Source: Ureibacillus yapensis (lineage in GTDB: Bacteria; Bacillota; Bacilli; Bacillales_A; Planococcaceae). Taken from it: DNA of 64,000 bases. Of this stretch, positions 30,589-38,707 are shown in pieces (the first letter of the stretch is position 1; each line of letters opens with the position of its first letter). Below the pieces are notes generated by a model. It made no database searches and was not told the DNA's origin. It saw only the letters and a list, made by a program, of their open reading frames with translations. Position numbers and translations under genes: made by a program. Location: the NCBI RefSeq assembly GCF_003515775.1, contig NZ_QWEI01000010.1, forward strand, positions 1 to 64,000, written 5' to 3'.

Positions 30589-31230
30589 TTATAAATAAAG
30601 ATAAATCGTCAAATACATGAAAAAGCTTCCGGCTAGAACGAAAAGATGCCATATTGCATGATTGTAAGGGATTTTTTTATTTTTATAAAAAATGGTGCCA
30701 ATTGTATAACTCAATCCCCCTGCCATAAGGAGAAGAAAACCATTTATCGAAATGTGATTGAGAAGCGGTTCATAAAATACAATTGCAAGCCATCCCATTC
30801 CTATATAAACGAAAAGAGACAAACGCTTAAAACGGTGAACAAAATACATTTTGAAAAGTATTCCCATGAGCGCAAGCCCCCACTCAATGCTGAATAGTAT
30901 CCAGCCAACCTTCCCTCCGATTGCAATAAGTGCAACAGGTGTGTATGTCCCTGCTATTAAAAGAAAAATGGAACAATGATCAAGCTTTTTCAATAAAGTT
31001 TTATGCTTTGGCCATGAATGATATAACGTAGATGCAAAATATAAACAAAACATGGAAATGCCAAAGATGATGTAGCTCATGAGTTCGATTGTAGAATTTG
31101 ATGCTTGGGCTTTATGCACAAGGAGCAACGTAGCGGGGATTGCCGACAATGCACCTATTCCATGAGTCGTTGCGTTCCAGAATTCCTCTTTCTTGCTATA
31201 ACCGCTCTCAGCTATAATAACTTGCGTCAT
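30589..31230 (-). CDS. hemolysin III family membrane protein (YqfA/TrhA type)
   Basis: 213 residues with about seven membrane helices. PAQR/hemolysin III family features are visible: NATTHGIGALSAIPA near residue 20, ASTLYHSWPKHKTLLKKLDH with the conserved S-x3-H pair and following D-H, and NHAIWHLFVLAGSFFMY near the C-terminus, giving the three conserved metal-site histidines. Bacterial members influence membrane homeostasis; hemolysis has been shown only for some. Start 31230 is chosen over a GTG three codons upstream because that GTG overlaps the GAGGTG ribosome site. Confidence 0.9.
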   Translation of the reverse strand: MTQVIIAESGYSKKEEFWNATTHGIGALSAIPATLLLVHKAQASNSTIELMSYIIFGISMFCLYFASTLYHSWPKHKTLLKKLDHCSIFLLIAGTYTPVALIAIGGKVGWILFSIEWGLALMGILFKMYFVHRFKRLSLFVYIGMGWLAIVFYEPLLNHISINGFLLLMAGGLSYTIGTIFYKNKKIPYNHAIWHLFVLAGSFFMYLTIYLYL

Positions 31231-31454
31231 TTTCTTCACCTCTTGCTTAACATTGTCCTACGATAGTAACTTATTTAAAAGAATCAGATGTAATCAATTT
31301 AAAATGATAGTTGTCACATATTGACAGGCAAAAAACCCGATTAGAAAATATATCCAATAAAAACAATGCATAAAATGCTCATTTAGGCGTTTTTATTCAA
31401 TAAAAATGTCAATCAAGTAGACGGAGTATAAAAAGTAATTTACAGTTATTTAAA

Positions 31455-31503
31455 ATAAAAAACCGAATACGGACACATTCTATATGTCCAATATCCGGTA
31501 TTT
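31455..31503 (-). terminator. terminator of the OFA-type MFS gene
   Basis: Minus-strand hairpin from ACCGGATATTGGACAT to ATGTGTCCGTATTCGGT, then TTTTTATTTT, about 20 bp after the stop at 31525. Confidence 0.85.
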
Positions 31504-31524
31504 GTAAACTTTAAACTTTATTTC

Positions 31525-32802
31525 TTAAAGATTAGTAGAGAGATCTCCAACTTTTTCTCTTTTCTTTTGTTCAATCAATTTCTTCTCTTTATTCACATCC
31601 GCTCGAAGCAATAAAGCGATTAACAGAGAAATTGCAATTAAACCAGTAAAGAGATAGAAAACAGGAATATAAGATCCAAATGAATTTTTAACCGTACTTA
31701 CAATAATTGGTCCAAAGATACCGCCTAAAGACCATGTTGTCAATAAATAGCCGTGGATTACTCCAAGCTGTTTTGTACCAAACATATCACTTGCATAAGC
31801 TGGCAAGTTGGAGAATCCTCCACCGTAGCAGCTTACTACCAAGAAGATCAATATTTGGAAAAGCAATACATTCGTTGTAAACGGCAACACTGCAAACGTG
31901 ATTACTTGAATCGTGAAGAAGATAACGAAAATATTTGGTCGACCAATATAGTCTGAAATTGCCGCCCAAATCAAACGTCCTCCACCATTGAATAATCCCA
32001 TGATACCTACCATAGCTGCTGCGCCTGCTACCGATAATCCAACAATTTCCTGAGCCATCGGCGAAGCAACGGAAATCATCATGATTCCTGCAGTAACATT
32101 GACTAAATGCATTGCCCAAAGCATCCAGAATCTTCTTGTTTTTACGGCTTCTTTTGCCGTCATCTGAGCTAAATCCAATTTGATTTTCTTCTCACCAGAT
32201 TGAGCTGCCTTTTTCATTCCTTCAGGCATATATCCTTTTTCCGGCGGTGCGATATAAGAAGCTCCCAAGAGCATTAAAACGAAATAGCTTGCCCCCAAAA
32301 TATAGTATGTAGTTGAAATGCCTACACTTTGCATTAAGTTTGCCGCTACTGGTGCTGTAAGTAATGCACCGGATCCGAACCCTAATACCGCCATTCCCGT
32401 TGCCAAGCCGCGGCGATCAGGGAACCATTTCACCAAAGTTGAAACGGGCGCAATATAGCCAATCCCCATTCCCAATCCACTTAATAGTCCGTAAGTTAAC
32501 CAGTATAGAATGACAGAGTCCATTGCTATGGCTACGCCGGCACCAGCTTGTCCTGCACCAAATAATACAGCTGCAACCATTGCCGATTTTCTTGGTCCCA
32601 TTTTTTCTACTAAACTACCAAATAATGCAGCTGCAAAACCAGCTAGCCCCATCATAATTGTAAACGCTACAGTAACATTTGTTTCAGTCCAACCCATTTC
32701 CGATACGATCGGAATCTTGTAAACACTATAAGCATAAGCTCCACCAATTGATAGATGGATTGCTATGGCAGAAAGAGCAATTAACCATCGATTTTTCTTC
32801 AT
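31525..32802 (-). CDS. MFS transporter, oxalate/formate antiporter (OFA) type
   Basis: 425 residues with twelve predicted membrane helices. The N-terminus GGAYAYSVYKIPIVSEMGW, loop GSLVEKMGPRKSAMV, LGMGIGYIAPVSTLVKWFPD and RRGLATGMAVLGFGSGA are typical of the OFA branch of the major facilitator superfamily, which moves small mono- and dicarboxylates such as oxalate, formate, lactate or pyruvate. The cytoplasmic loop and C-terminal tail are lysine-rich. The substrate cannot be told from sequence, and there are no oxalate or formate metabolic genes nearby. The gene is monocistronic. Confidence 0.88.
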   Translation of the reverse strand: MKKNRWLIALSAIAIHLSIGGAYAYSVYKIPIVSEMGWTETNVTVAFTIMMGLAGFAAALFGSLVEKMGPRKSAMVAAVLFGAGQAGAGVAIAMDSVILYWLTYGLLSGLGMGIGYIAPVSTLVKWFPDRRGLATGMAVLGFGSGALLTAPVAANLMQSVGISTTYYILGASYFVLMLLGASYIAPPEKGYMPEGMKKAAQSGEKKIKLDLAQMTAKEAVKTRRFWMLWAMHLVNVTAGIMMISVASPMAQEIVGLSVAGAAAMVGIMGLFNGGGRLIWAAISDYIGRPNIFVIFFTIQVITFAVLPFTTNVLLFQILIFLVVSCYGGGFSNLPAYASDMFGTKQLGVIHGYLLTTWSLGGIFGPIIVSTVKNSFGSYIPVFYLFTGLIAISLLIALLLRADVNKEKKLIEQKKREKVGDLSTNL

Positions 32803-33340
32803 AATTCTCTTTTAGCCCCTTTCTTTGTAAATGTGAAAAAGCTGTGAACAACTTCTTTATACCAAGATAACATCAACAAAATATGAAATGCAATAGTTTT
32901 TACAAAAAAATTATTTGAGCAAAAGAGATTATTCCTGCAATAAGCAGAAAAAAATAATCTAAACGATATATATCCTTCATCATGAAACGTAAAAACAACT
33001 TTTCTAATATAACTAAAAAACAGAATAGTTTTCACTGTTGTAAAACAGTAAACATTTCGAATAAAACCTTTTCGCTCCTCATTAAAACTTGTAACGAGTT
33101 TTAGAAAAAAAGGAATTTAAATAGAATTTAAGAACAATATAACAGCTAAAAAGTTATATCATTTTATTCATTTCGGTTATTGTCCGGTAATTTCCAGGGA
33201 AAACAAAAATTTCCCATAGTCTATACCATAATACACATTAAATATATTAAGAAAACGAAATATTTATTTTGCCGAGTGTTCAATTTCTTTTATTCATTAA
33301 TCTACAAAAATATTAATTAGTATATTTTTTTATCAATAAT
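32803..33340. other. long AT-rich intergenic region, no gene seen
   Basis: About 540 bp upstream of the OFA transporter. It contains T- and A-rich stretches and a short inverted repeat AAAACTTGTAACGAGTTTT near 33085. A 78-codon reading on the minus strand (32799-33035) has no ribosome site and no recognisable sequence. It probably holds the transporter promoter and leader. Confidence 0.5.
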
Positions 33341-33383
33341 GTGAAAAACACCTTTCGAAATAGATCGAAAGATGTTTTTCACA
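33341..33383 (-). terminator. terminator of the universal stress protein gene
   Basis: Hairpin GTGAAAAACACCTTTCGA / TCGAAAGATGTTTTTCAC, nearly symmetric, directly after the stop codon at 33385; T-rich on both sides of the stem. Confidence 0.85.
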
Positions 33384-33384
33384 T

Positions 33385-33807
33385 TTATCTAACAATCAAA
33401 ACATCGTAAGGAGAATATCTGACAATGCGCTCAGCAACTGAACCGATTACCATTTTTTCAAGTTTGTTGAGACCTGTTGCACCGCAAATTATTAAGTCAA
33501 CATTCGTTAACCCAGTCAATACTTGTTTTGGAGAACCTTCTTCGATCATCGTTTCAATGGTTGGTACTCCTTCAGCCTGCAATCTACTTTTTAATTCATA
33601 AATTTTTTCTTCGCTTTGTTGTTTTAATTTTTCCGCATACTTTAAGTCGTACGCTGCAACCGAACCAAATGACTTTGTATCCACTACATTCACCAACAAT
33701 AATGTTGCCTTGTTAGTGAGCGCAACATTTTTCGCTCGTTCCAAAGCTTTTAAAGACTGATCTGAAAAATCAACTGCCACTGCAATTCTTCTATAGTTAT
33801 TTATCAT
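33385..33807 (-). CDS. universal stress protein, UspA family
   Basis: 140 residues, single Usp domain. The ATP-binding signature G-2x-G-9x-G-S is present as GATGLNKLEKMVIGS near residue 112, and the N-terminus RIAVAVDFSDQSLKALERA matches the family. Members of this ATP-binding type are induced on starvation or stress; the biochemical role of this one is not deducible. Start has a GGGGG ribosome site. It is monocistronic. Confidence 0.93.
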   Translation of the reverse strand: MINNYRRIAVAVDFSDQSLKALERAKNVALTNKATLLLVNVVDTKSFGSVAAYDLKYAEKLKQQSEEKIYELKSRLQAEGVPTIETMIEEGSPKQVLTGLTNVDLIICGATGLNKLEKMVIGSVAERIVRYSPYDVLIVR

Positions 33808-33951
33808 TTCATCAACCCCCTGTTTTCATTAGCTTAATAATAACAAAGCTATGTGTTGTAAATAAACTAAATAATTAAAAATTAGTCGATTAATAGGAAA
33901 ATATTGCTTTTCATCTACGCAGGAGCGAAGGTTTTATGCTGTTTTATTCTC

Positions 33952-34884
33952 TTAGCCGATCACTTCAATGGTTTGTTCCTGAGAGTCAAATGTAATTGTT
34001 CTACCAAGCGGCAATGACATGGTTGGCAAACAATGGCCACAAGCAATATCCATCAAAATTGGTTTATTCAATGGCACCAATATTTCTTCAAAGATGGTCT
34101 GCAGGCGTAAACTATGTTCCGGGTGTTGAGGATTTTGCGGACCGCAATTCGTCCAGGCACCCAATAAAATACCTTCCGCCTCATCCAATTTACCTGATAA
34201 CTTTAACTGAGTCAGCATACGGTCGATGCTTCTTTCATACTCATCAACTTCTTCCAGAAAAAGAATTTTGCCCTTCACGTCAATTTCATAGGGCGTACCC
34301 AACGATGCAGCAACCAACGTTAAATTCCCGCCTACAAGCTGGCCTGTTGCCTCTCCTGAAATAAGCGTTTTCATTTCTTGAGTTGGAGGATTGGCTAAAT
34401 AATAATTTTCGGCTTCCGTTTCCATGATTGTTTCCATAAATGAAGACAATGTATATTCATCCATTTCGGACTTGATCAGTTCTGTTGAAGGCATAGGGGT
34501 ATGATATGTCACCAGCTCGCATAATTGATTGATGGCAATATGCAAAGCTGTGATATCACTATAGCCAGCAAATACTTTAGGATTTTGTGAGATTGCTTCA
34601 AAATCAAGCATTGGCAAAATCCTTGTAGCTCCATAGCCCCCACGAATACAAAAAATCCCGTTAATTCGCGGATTTTTGAACATACCATTTACATCGTTTG
34701 CCCTTACTGCATCACTGCCTGATAGATAGCCATGCCTTTTAAAACAAGAATCCCCCACTATTACCTTAAATCCCATTTTTTCAACAGCTTCAACAGCCTT
34801 AGTCAAAGCCTCCGGAGGTGTTGCACCCGAAGCCCCGATCAGCCCGATTGTATCTCCAGGTTTTAATGATTTAGGAATTTTCAA
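33952..34884 (-). CDS. LD-carboxypeptidase / MccF-like serine peptidase (family S66)
   Basis: 310 residues, TTG start at 34884 after GGAGTGGAG. Family S66 features are GDTIGLIGASGATPPEAL at the N-terminus, IRGGYGATRILPMLDF, the nucleophile serine in FAGYSDITALHIA, the glutamate in LFLEEVDEYERSIDRML, and the histidine region DIACGHCLPTMSLPLG. Such enzymes cleave the L,D bond of murein tetrapeptides during recycling or, in the MccF branch, inactivate microcin C-type toxins. No microcin genes are near. No signal peptide is visible, so it should be cytoplasmic. Confidence 0.9.
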   Translation of the reverse strand: MKIPKSLKPGDTIGLIGASGATPPEALTKAVEAVEKMGFKVIVGDSCFKRHGYLSGSDAVRANDVNGMFKNPRINGIFCIRGGYGATRILPMLDFEAISQNPKVFAGYSDITALHIAINQLCELVTYHTPMPSTELIKSEMDEYTLSSFMETIMETEAENYYLANPPTQEMKTLISGEATGQLVGGNLTLVAASLGTPYEIDVKGKILFLEEVDEYERSIDRMLTQLKLSGKLDEAEGILLGAWTNCGPQNPQHPEHSLRLQTIFEEILVPLNKPILMDIACGHCLPTMSLPLGRTITFDSQEQTIEVIG

Positions 34885-35178
34885 TTTGCTCCACTCCTAT
34901 ATTAAACGTTAATAGAACATTATTATTTAAAGAAAATATCTATTCAACTCATCCAGCTCTACTTGCTCAAGAGACAATTCGGATATTTTCATTTATTTCA
35001 CTCGTTTTCTCTTCCCCTAACCAATCGCGGCAAAACTAAAAGAAGGCAATCGACTTTTAGAATCATTCTTTCGAAAATTTACCAATTGTTCTTTACTGAA
35101 CCGAATAGCCTGCAGCACATTAAGCAATAATAGGAGTGGTGATTTTTCGCCTACTAACATCGATGGGGAGGAATTTGG

Positions 35179-35352
35179 ATGAATACTATTCGCGAAGGTT
35201 TAATTCCTACTGTACTGGGTTCGGCTGTAACCGCTGCGGGATATGCGTTAAAACAAAGAAGTTCTAACCAAATGCTGGCCAATACCATTGTGGGATTCGG
35301 ACTGGCACATATCGTATTAGGTGCAATCGACCTGGTAGAACATCGTCGTTAG
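35179..35352 (+). CDS. small conserved hydrophobic protein (57 aa)
   Basis: The reading starts MNTIREGLIPTVLGSAVTAA and ends DLVEHRR, with a GGGGAGGAA ribosome site at 35164-35172. Two hydrophobic glycine/alanine-rich stretches suggest a membrane hairpin. I recall similar tiny Bacillales proteins, sometimes misannotated as asparagine synthase, but no function is established. A strong terminator follows directly, which supports a genuine short gene. Confidence 0.7.
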   Translation: MNTIREGLIPTVLGSAVTAAGYALKQRSSNQMLANTIVGFGLAHIVLGAIDLVEHRR

Positions 35353-35386
35353 TAAAAAGTAGAGCATTCGTGCTCTACTTTTTTTA
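35353..35386 (+). terminator. terminator of the 57-aa gene
   Basis: Perfect hairpin AAAAGTAGAGCA-TTCG-TGCTCTACTTTT followed by T residues, starting at the stop codon. Confidence 0.95.
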
Positions 35387-35494
35387 TTCCTTTACTTGAA
35401 AATAAAATACAGACTTGCGAATAGACATTTTCTACCAATAATTTTTAAGCAATTCTTCATTGGTGAAGGTCATCAAGCAATTGGTATAACGGTG

Positions 35495-35779
35495 ATGAGT
35501 ATGTGGGATACAATCGTTGATATTTTAGGCATAATCATAGGTACGGCAGCTTTTATTACGGTCATATATTTTGCCATTTTTATGATCGTACAGATTGTTT
35601 CGGGAATCCGTTATTTCTTTAAATGGCGTAAGATGTCTCCGGCTGAGCGGGCTTATGAAAAAAGAAACAGAAAAAGAAAGTACAGCTCAAGCTCCGGAGA
35701 TGGATGGTGGAGTTTTGACAGCGGCGGCAGTGCTGACGGCGGTGGCGGCGATTGTGGCGGTGGCAGCGGTGGCGATTAA
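35495..35779 (+). CDS. small membrane protein with Gly/Ser-rich tail
   Basis: 94 residues from MSMWDTIVDILG: one long membrane helix (IIIGTAAFITVIYFAIFMIV), a basic stretch after it (KKRNRKRKY-like), and a C-terminal tail of Gly, Ser and Asp with one Cys (GGGGDCGGGSGGD). The tail resembles low-complexity termini of surface or toxin-like small proteins but no family is recognised. Start is uncertain: ATG 35495 or 35501 (GGTG upstream); longer in-frame starts back to 35396 lack ribosome sites. A shifted-frame reading at 35595-35813 over the same bases is considered a shadow. Confidence 0.55.
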   Translation: MSMWDTIVDILGIIIGTAAFITVIYFAIFMIVQIVSGIRYFFKWRKMSPAERAYEKRNRKRKYSSSSGDGWWSFDSGGSADGGGGDCGGGSGGD

Positions 35780-35802
35780 ATTTCAATCCGCTGATAAAAA
35801 AA

Positions 35803-35847
35803 TAACACGTTGACTTTCTATATCATGGGAAGTCAACGTGTTTTTTC
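35803..35847 (+). terminator. terminator after the Gly-rich membrane protein
   Basis: Hairpin AACACGTTGACTTT / GAAGTCAACGTGTT with a six-T tail, 24 bp after the stop codon. Confidence 0.95.
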
Positions 35848-35937
35848 TTAATAAAATCATAATCGACTCGCCCTTATGAGAATTTCACCCTGCAATAAAA
35901 TAGAATAAAACTAGCATTTAGAAGAGAGGATGTAATT

Positions 35938-36210
35938 ATGAGACATAGAAGAATCGGTTATTGTGCTCCTGGCTACCGATATTGCGGTCCCGGATGTTCT
36001 GGTCCGGGCTCACCTACTAATCAAGTAGACGCTTGCTGTAAAGCGCATGATGAATGCTATTTCTATAATAAAGATAAAAGTTACCGAAGATATTGCGACA
36101 ACCTCTTTTACCAATGTCTCGCTCCTTATACTAATCATCCTAATAAAATTGGGAGAGATGCACGATTATTCACACGTATAATTCAGCTGAAAAACTACTT
36201 AATAGGCTGA
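35938..36210 (+). CDS. small phospholipase A2-like protein
   Basis: 90 residues with an AGAGAGGA ribosome site. The motif ACCKAHDECY carries the CCxxHDxC catalytic signature of secreted phospholipase A2 (His with adjacent Asp), preceded by a glycine-rich calcium-loop-like CGPGCSGPGSP. It has seven cysteines, of which the motif pair matches PLA2; the later YCDNLFYQCLA supplies the second helix with its Asp. There is no signal peptide. Similar short proteins occur in spore formers and resemble the PLA2 domain of parvovirus VP1. If active it would release fatty acid from phospholipids; enzymatic activity, location and expression are unknown. Confidence 0.8.
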   Translation: MRHRRIGYCAPGYRYCGPGCSGPGSPTNQVDACCKAHDECYFYNKDKSYRRYCDNLFYQCLAPYTNHPNKIGRDARLFTRIIQLKNYLIG

Positions 36211-36303
36211 TATTTTAAAAAATGAAAGCTGCTTGTGCCTAGATGCAAAATTTACTTTTTCAAACTGTGACCAATTCGTAATCTGATTAGTTATTATTCA
36301 CTG

Positions 36304-36339
36304 AAAAATCGTCCTCATTTTTCAATGGACGATTTTTTA
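36304..36339 (+). terminator. terminator downstream of the phospholipase A2-like gene
   Basis: Hairpin AAATCGTCC / GGACGATTT with a 12-base loop, then TTTATT, 94 bp after the stop codon. The rest of the gap to 36585 is AT-rich, with a TATAAT hexamer at 36546-36551 that may serve brnQ. Confidence 0.8.
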
Positions 36340-36585
36340 TTATGCCTCTTTGCAAACTACCAATCATAATGAAAGACCAATGTTTTATAAAAAGTTTAAC
36401 CTTATCAATTTTTCAAACCTAACAGTAAAACGCGATTATTTTTGCCATACTACTTTATACCCCGCAATTACTTGCTTGTAGATTTCAAAATACACTTAAT
36501 ATTACTACTATTCCAATTGTGATGGTCTCCGTCTTGTTTTGTTGTTATAATGCAGAGAATTGTTAACCAAAGGAGTCAGTCAACT

Positions 36586-37896
36586 ATGAGTACACTTTCA
36601 TCTAAAGAATTACTGTTTATCATTTTTATGTTGTTTTCTATGTTCTTCGGAGCCGGAAACCTTATTTTCCCTGCCTTTCTGGGCAATGCTGCCGGAACGG
36701 AAATGTGGATTCCACTTGGCGGATTTATTATAACAGCGGTAGGGCTTCCCATCCTGGGCGTAATCGCGGTAGGAAAAGCAGGAAGTTTAAATACTTTGTC
36801 TACACGTGTGCACCCATTATTTGCTTTGATTTTCCCTTTGCTTATTTATTTATCCATCGGACCGGGATTAGCCATTCCACGAGCTGCTACAGTTGCTTAT
36901 GAAATGAGCGCCGCCCCTTTTCTTTCAGGCTACTTATCTAACCATGCTATGACGCTTTTCGTCTATACATTCCTTTTCTTCGCCATCGTCCTTTGGTTAA
37001 GTCTTTCTCCGTCCAAACTTGTGGATCGTTTCGGAAAATTATTAACACCGACCCTATTGATATTAATAGCAATTATTTTTATCAAGGCTATTTTAACTCC
37101 AGCGGGTACATACTCATCCCCAACGGAAACTTATGCAACCAGCTCCTTCTTTAAAGGTTTTTTGGACGGTTATTTAACGATGGACGCTTTGGCGGCGCTT
37201 GTATATGGCATTGTCGTCGTGAATACCATTCGGGCAAAAGGAATACAGGATAATGCTTCCCTTTCAAGATATATGCTGGTTGCCGGCATTGGAGCCGGCA
37301 TTTTACTGGCACTAATCTACAGTATTTTGGCTTATTTGGGTGCATCGGTTTCTTCCATTCATCAATTGGACAATGGTGCAGAAGTGCTGACGCTGGTGAT
37401 GAACGAATTGTTTGGACAAGCGGGCATCGTGCTGTTGGGTGCATTGTTCACCGTTGCCTGTTTATGCGTTTCCATCAGTTTAATCATTTCATGCGGTGAA
37501 TATTTCTCCAGACTAATGCCATTTTTATCCTATAAGGTTTGGGCTGCCATCGTGGCGGTTATTAGCTTCACGATTGCCAACCTCGGTTTAAATCAGATTT
37601 TAGCCATTTCAGTTCCAATACTAGGCGCCATTTATCCAATGGCAATCGTCTTGATTTTGCTGGGATTATTCAATCGTTTTGCAAACCATTCCATTTATTT
37701 TTACGGCATATTATTTACAGCTGTTTTCAGTATTATTGATGCAATTAACACTGCTTTGCTGAACGGGGCTATATCAAATGAATTAACCGTGATTCCACTC
37801 TACGCGCAAGGTGTCGGCTGGGTTGTCCCCGCTGTGATTGGAATTATTGTTGGCGCCATTGTTGGAAAGTTTCGGCCAACAGTTTCTGTAGAATAA
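36586..37896 (+). CDS. brnQ: branched-chain amino acid transport protein BrnQ
   Basis: 436 residues, twelve predicted membrane helices. The LIVCS family signature at the N-terminus (FSMFFGAGNLIFPAFLG) and RAATVAYEMSAAPFL are clear. It imports Leu, Ile and Val with Na+ or H+. Start at 36586 has AAAGGAG seven bases upstream; a reading 12 codons longer lacks one. No T-box, CodY site or other leader was recognised with confidence. Monocistronic. Confidence 0.95.
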   Translation: MSTLSSKELLFIIFMLFSMFFGAGNLIFPAFLGNAAGTEMWIPLGGFIITAVGLPILGVIAVGKAGSLNTLSTRVHPLFALIFPLLIYLSIGPGLAIPRAATVAYEMSAAPFLSGYLSNHAMTLFVYTFLFFAIVLWLSLSPSKLVDRFGKLLTPTLLILIAIIFIKAILTPAGTYSSPTETYATSSFFKGFLDGYLTMDALAALVYGIVVVNTIRAKGIQDNASLSRYMLVAGIGAGILLALIYSILAYLGASVSSIHQLDNGAEVLTLVMNELFGQAGIVLLGALFTVACLCVSISLIISCGEYFSRLMPFLSYKVWAAIVAVISFTIANLGLNQILAISVPILGAIYPMAIVLILLGLFNRFANHSIYFYGILFTAVFSIIDAINTALLNGAISNELTVIPLYAQGVGWVVPAVIGIIVGAIVGKFRPTVSVE

Positions 37897-37906
37897 AGCA
37901 ATATTC

Positions 37907-37936
37907 AAACAGCGGGGCTTCCCTGCTGTTTTTTTA
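37907..37936 (+). terminator. terminator of brnQ
   Basis: Hairpin AAACAGCGGGG-CTT-CCCTGCTGTTT with a T tail, starting 11 bases after the stop codon. Confidence 0.95.
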
Positions 37937-38057
37937 TGTTGGCAAATCTCTAATATTTTCGCTGATTGGAATGGTTTGATTACCTATTCCTTTCTTAGCT
38001 GGGAACATAAGCTATAAATGGTGATTTTATAAATATTTACAAGTGGAGGTTCCTTAT

Positions 38058-38456
38058 ATGTATTTTTCCAATCAGCCCCGCCAAGTCCAGTTTCCATTTG
38101 ATTATACGGCACATCGCCCGCTTCCAAAGCCTGTTGGATATCCCGATTATTTGGAATTTGCAGTTAATCCGCCTGTGTTTCCACCAGTCAATCCGGACAT
38201 GCTGCACCAATCAGCGAATGACTCAAACCAATTAATGAAAGATGCCAGCATTCTTCTTGATCAATTATCAACATCCAAAAGTTTCGGCAGGCAATTAATG
38301 GACCATGCCCAACGTTCTGAAAACGCGCAGGTTTCCCGTTTGATAAAATCCCTCGGTCTAACCTCAGAGATAAAAGTGTCTTATAACCCTGATAACATTC
38401 GAATACAGCTACGGTCAAAAGGTGCAGAAATGGTAATTTCCTTGAGATGGCGTTAA
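38058..38456 (+). CDS. hypothetical protein, possibly YuzC-like spore protein
   Basis: 132 residues. The N-terminus is Pro/Tyr/Phe-rich (QFPFDYTAHRPLPKPVGYP), the middle is helical (LMKDASILLDQLSTSKSFGR), and the C-terminus is beta-rich ending MVISLRWR. The combination resembles from memory the inner spore coat protein YuzC of Bacillus, but this was not checked. Start 38058 has GTGGAGG at proper spacing. It is single and is followed by an unusual 20-bp palindrome. Confidence 0.55.
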   Translation: MYFSNQPRQVQFPFDYTAHRPLPKPVGYPDYLEFAVNPPVFPPVNPDMLHQSANDSNQLMKDASILLDQLSTSKSFGRQLMDHAQRSENAQVSRLIKSLGLTSEIKVSYNPDNIRIQLRSKGAEMVISLRWR

Positions 38457-38488
38457 GGTTGATGTTAATGTGCTCATCTTTTTCCCTA

Positions 38489-38530
38489 AACTCCTTGATG
38501 ATTAGTCACCTGACTAATCATCAAGGAGTT
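38489..38530. repeat. 20-bp perfect inverted repeat with 2-base centre
   Basis: The arm AACTCCTTGATGATTAGTCA (38489-38508) is followed by CC and by its exact complement at 38511-38530. It lies 32 bp after the stop of the 132-aa gene. Neither side has a proper T run, so it may be a weak terminator, a protein-binding site or a mobile relic. Confidence 0.85.
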
Positions 38531-38707
38531 ATCTTACATGAATTAAAGCCGTAAGAAGTTGTAGAGGAAACTCTAATAGAATGCCTGCCTTTATAGAAAT
38601 TTGAATTAATTGGTAAATTTATTCTTGACCACACCACCCATTAAGAATAAAGTAATGGTTAGTAAGTACTATAACGGCGAAATTTCTTAAATTTGTGGAG
38701 GGTAATT

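Noticed and set aside
32799-33035. 78-codon minus-strand reading overlapping the OFA transporter start
   Set aside because: No ribosome site, residue composition typical of translated AT-rich DNA, no recognisable family.
35595-35813. 72-codon plus-strand reading over the Gly-rich membrane protein
   Set aside because: Alternative frame of the same bases; the other frame has a membrane helix and charged flank expected of a real protein.
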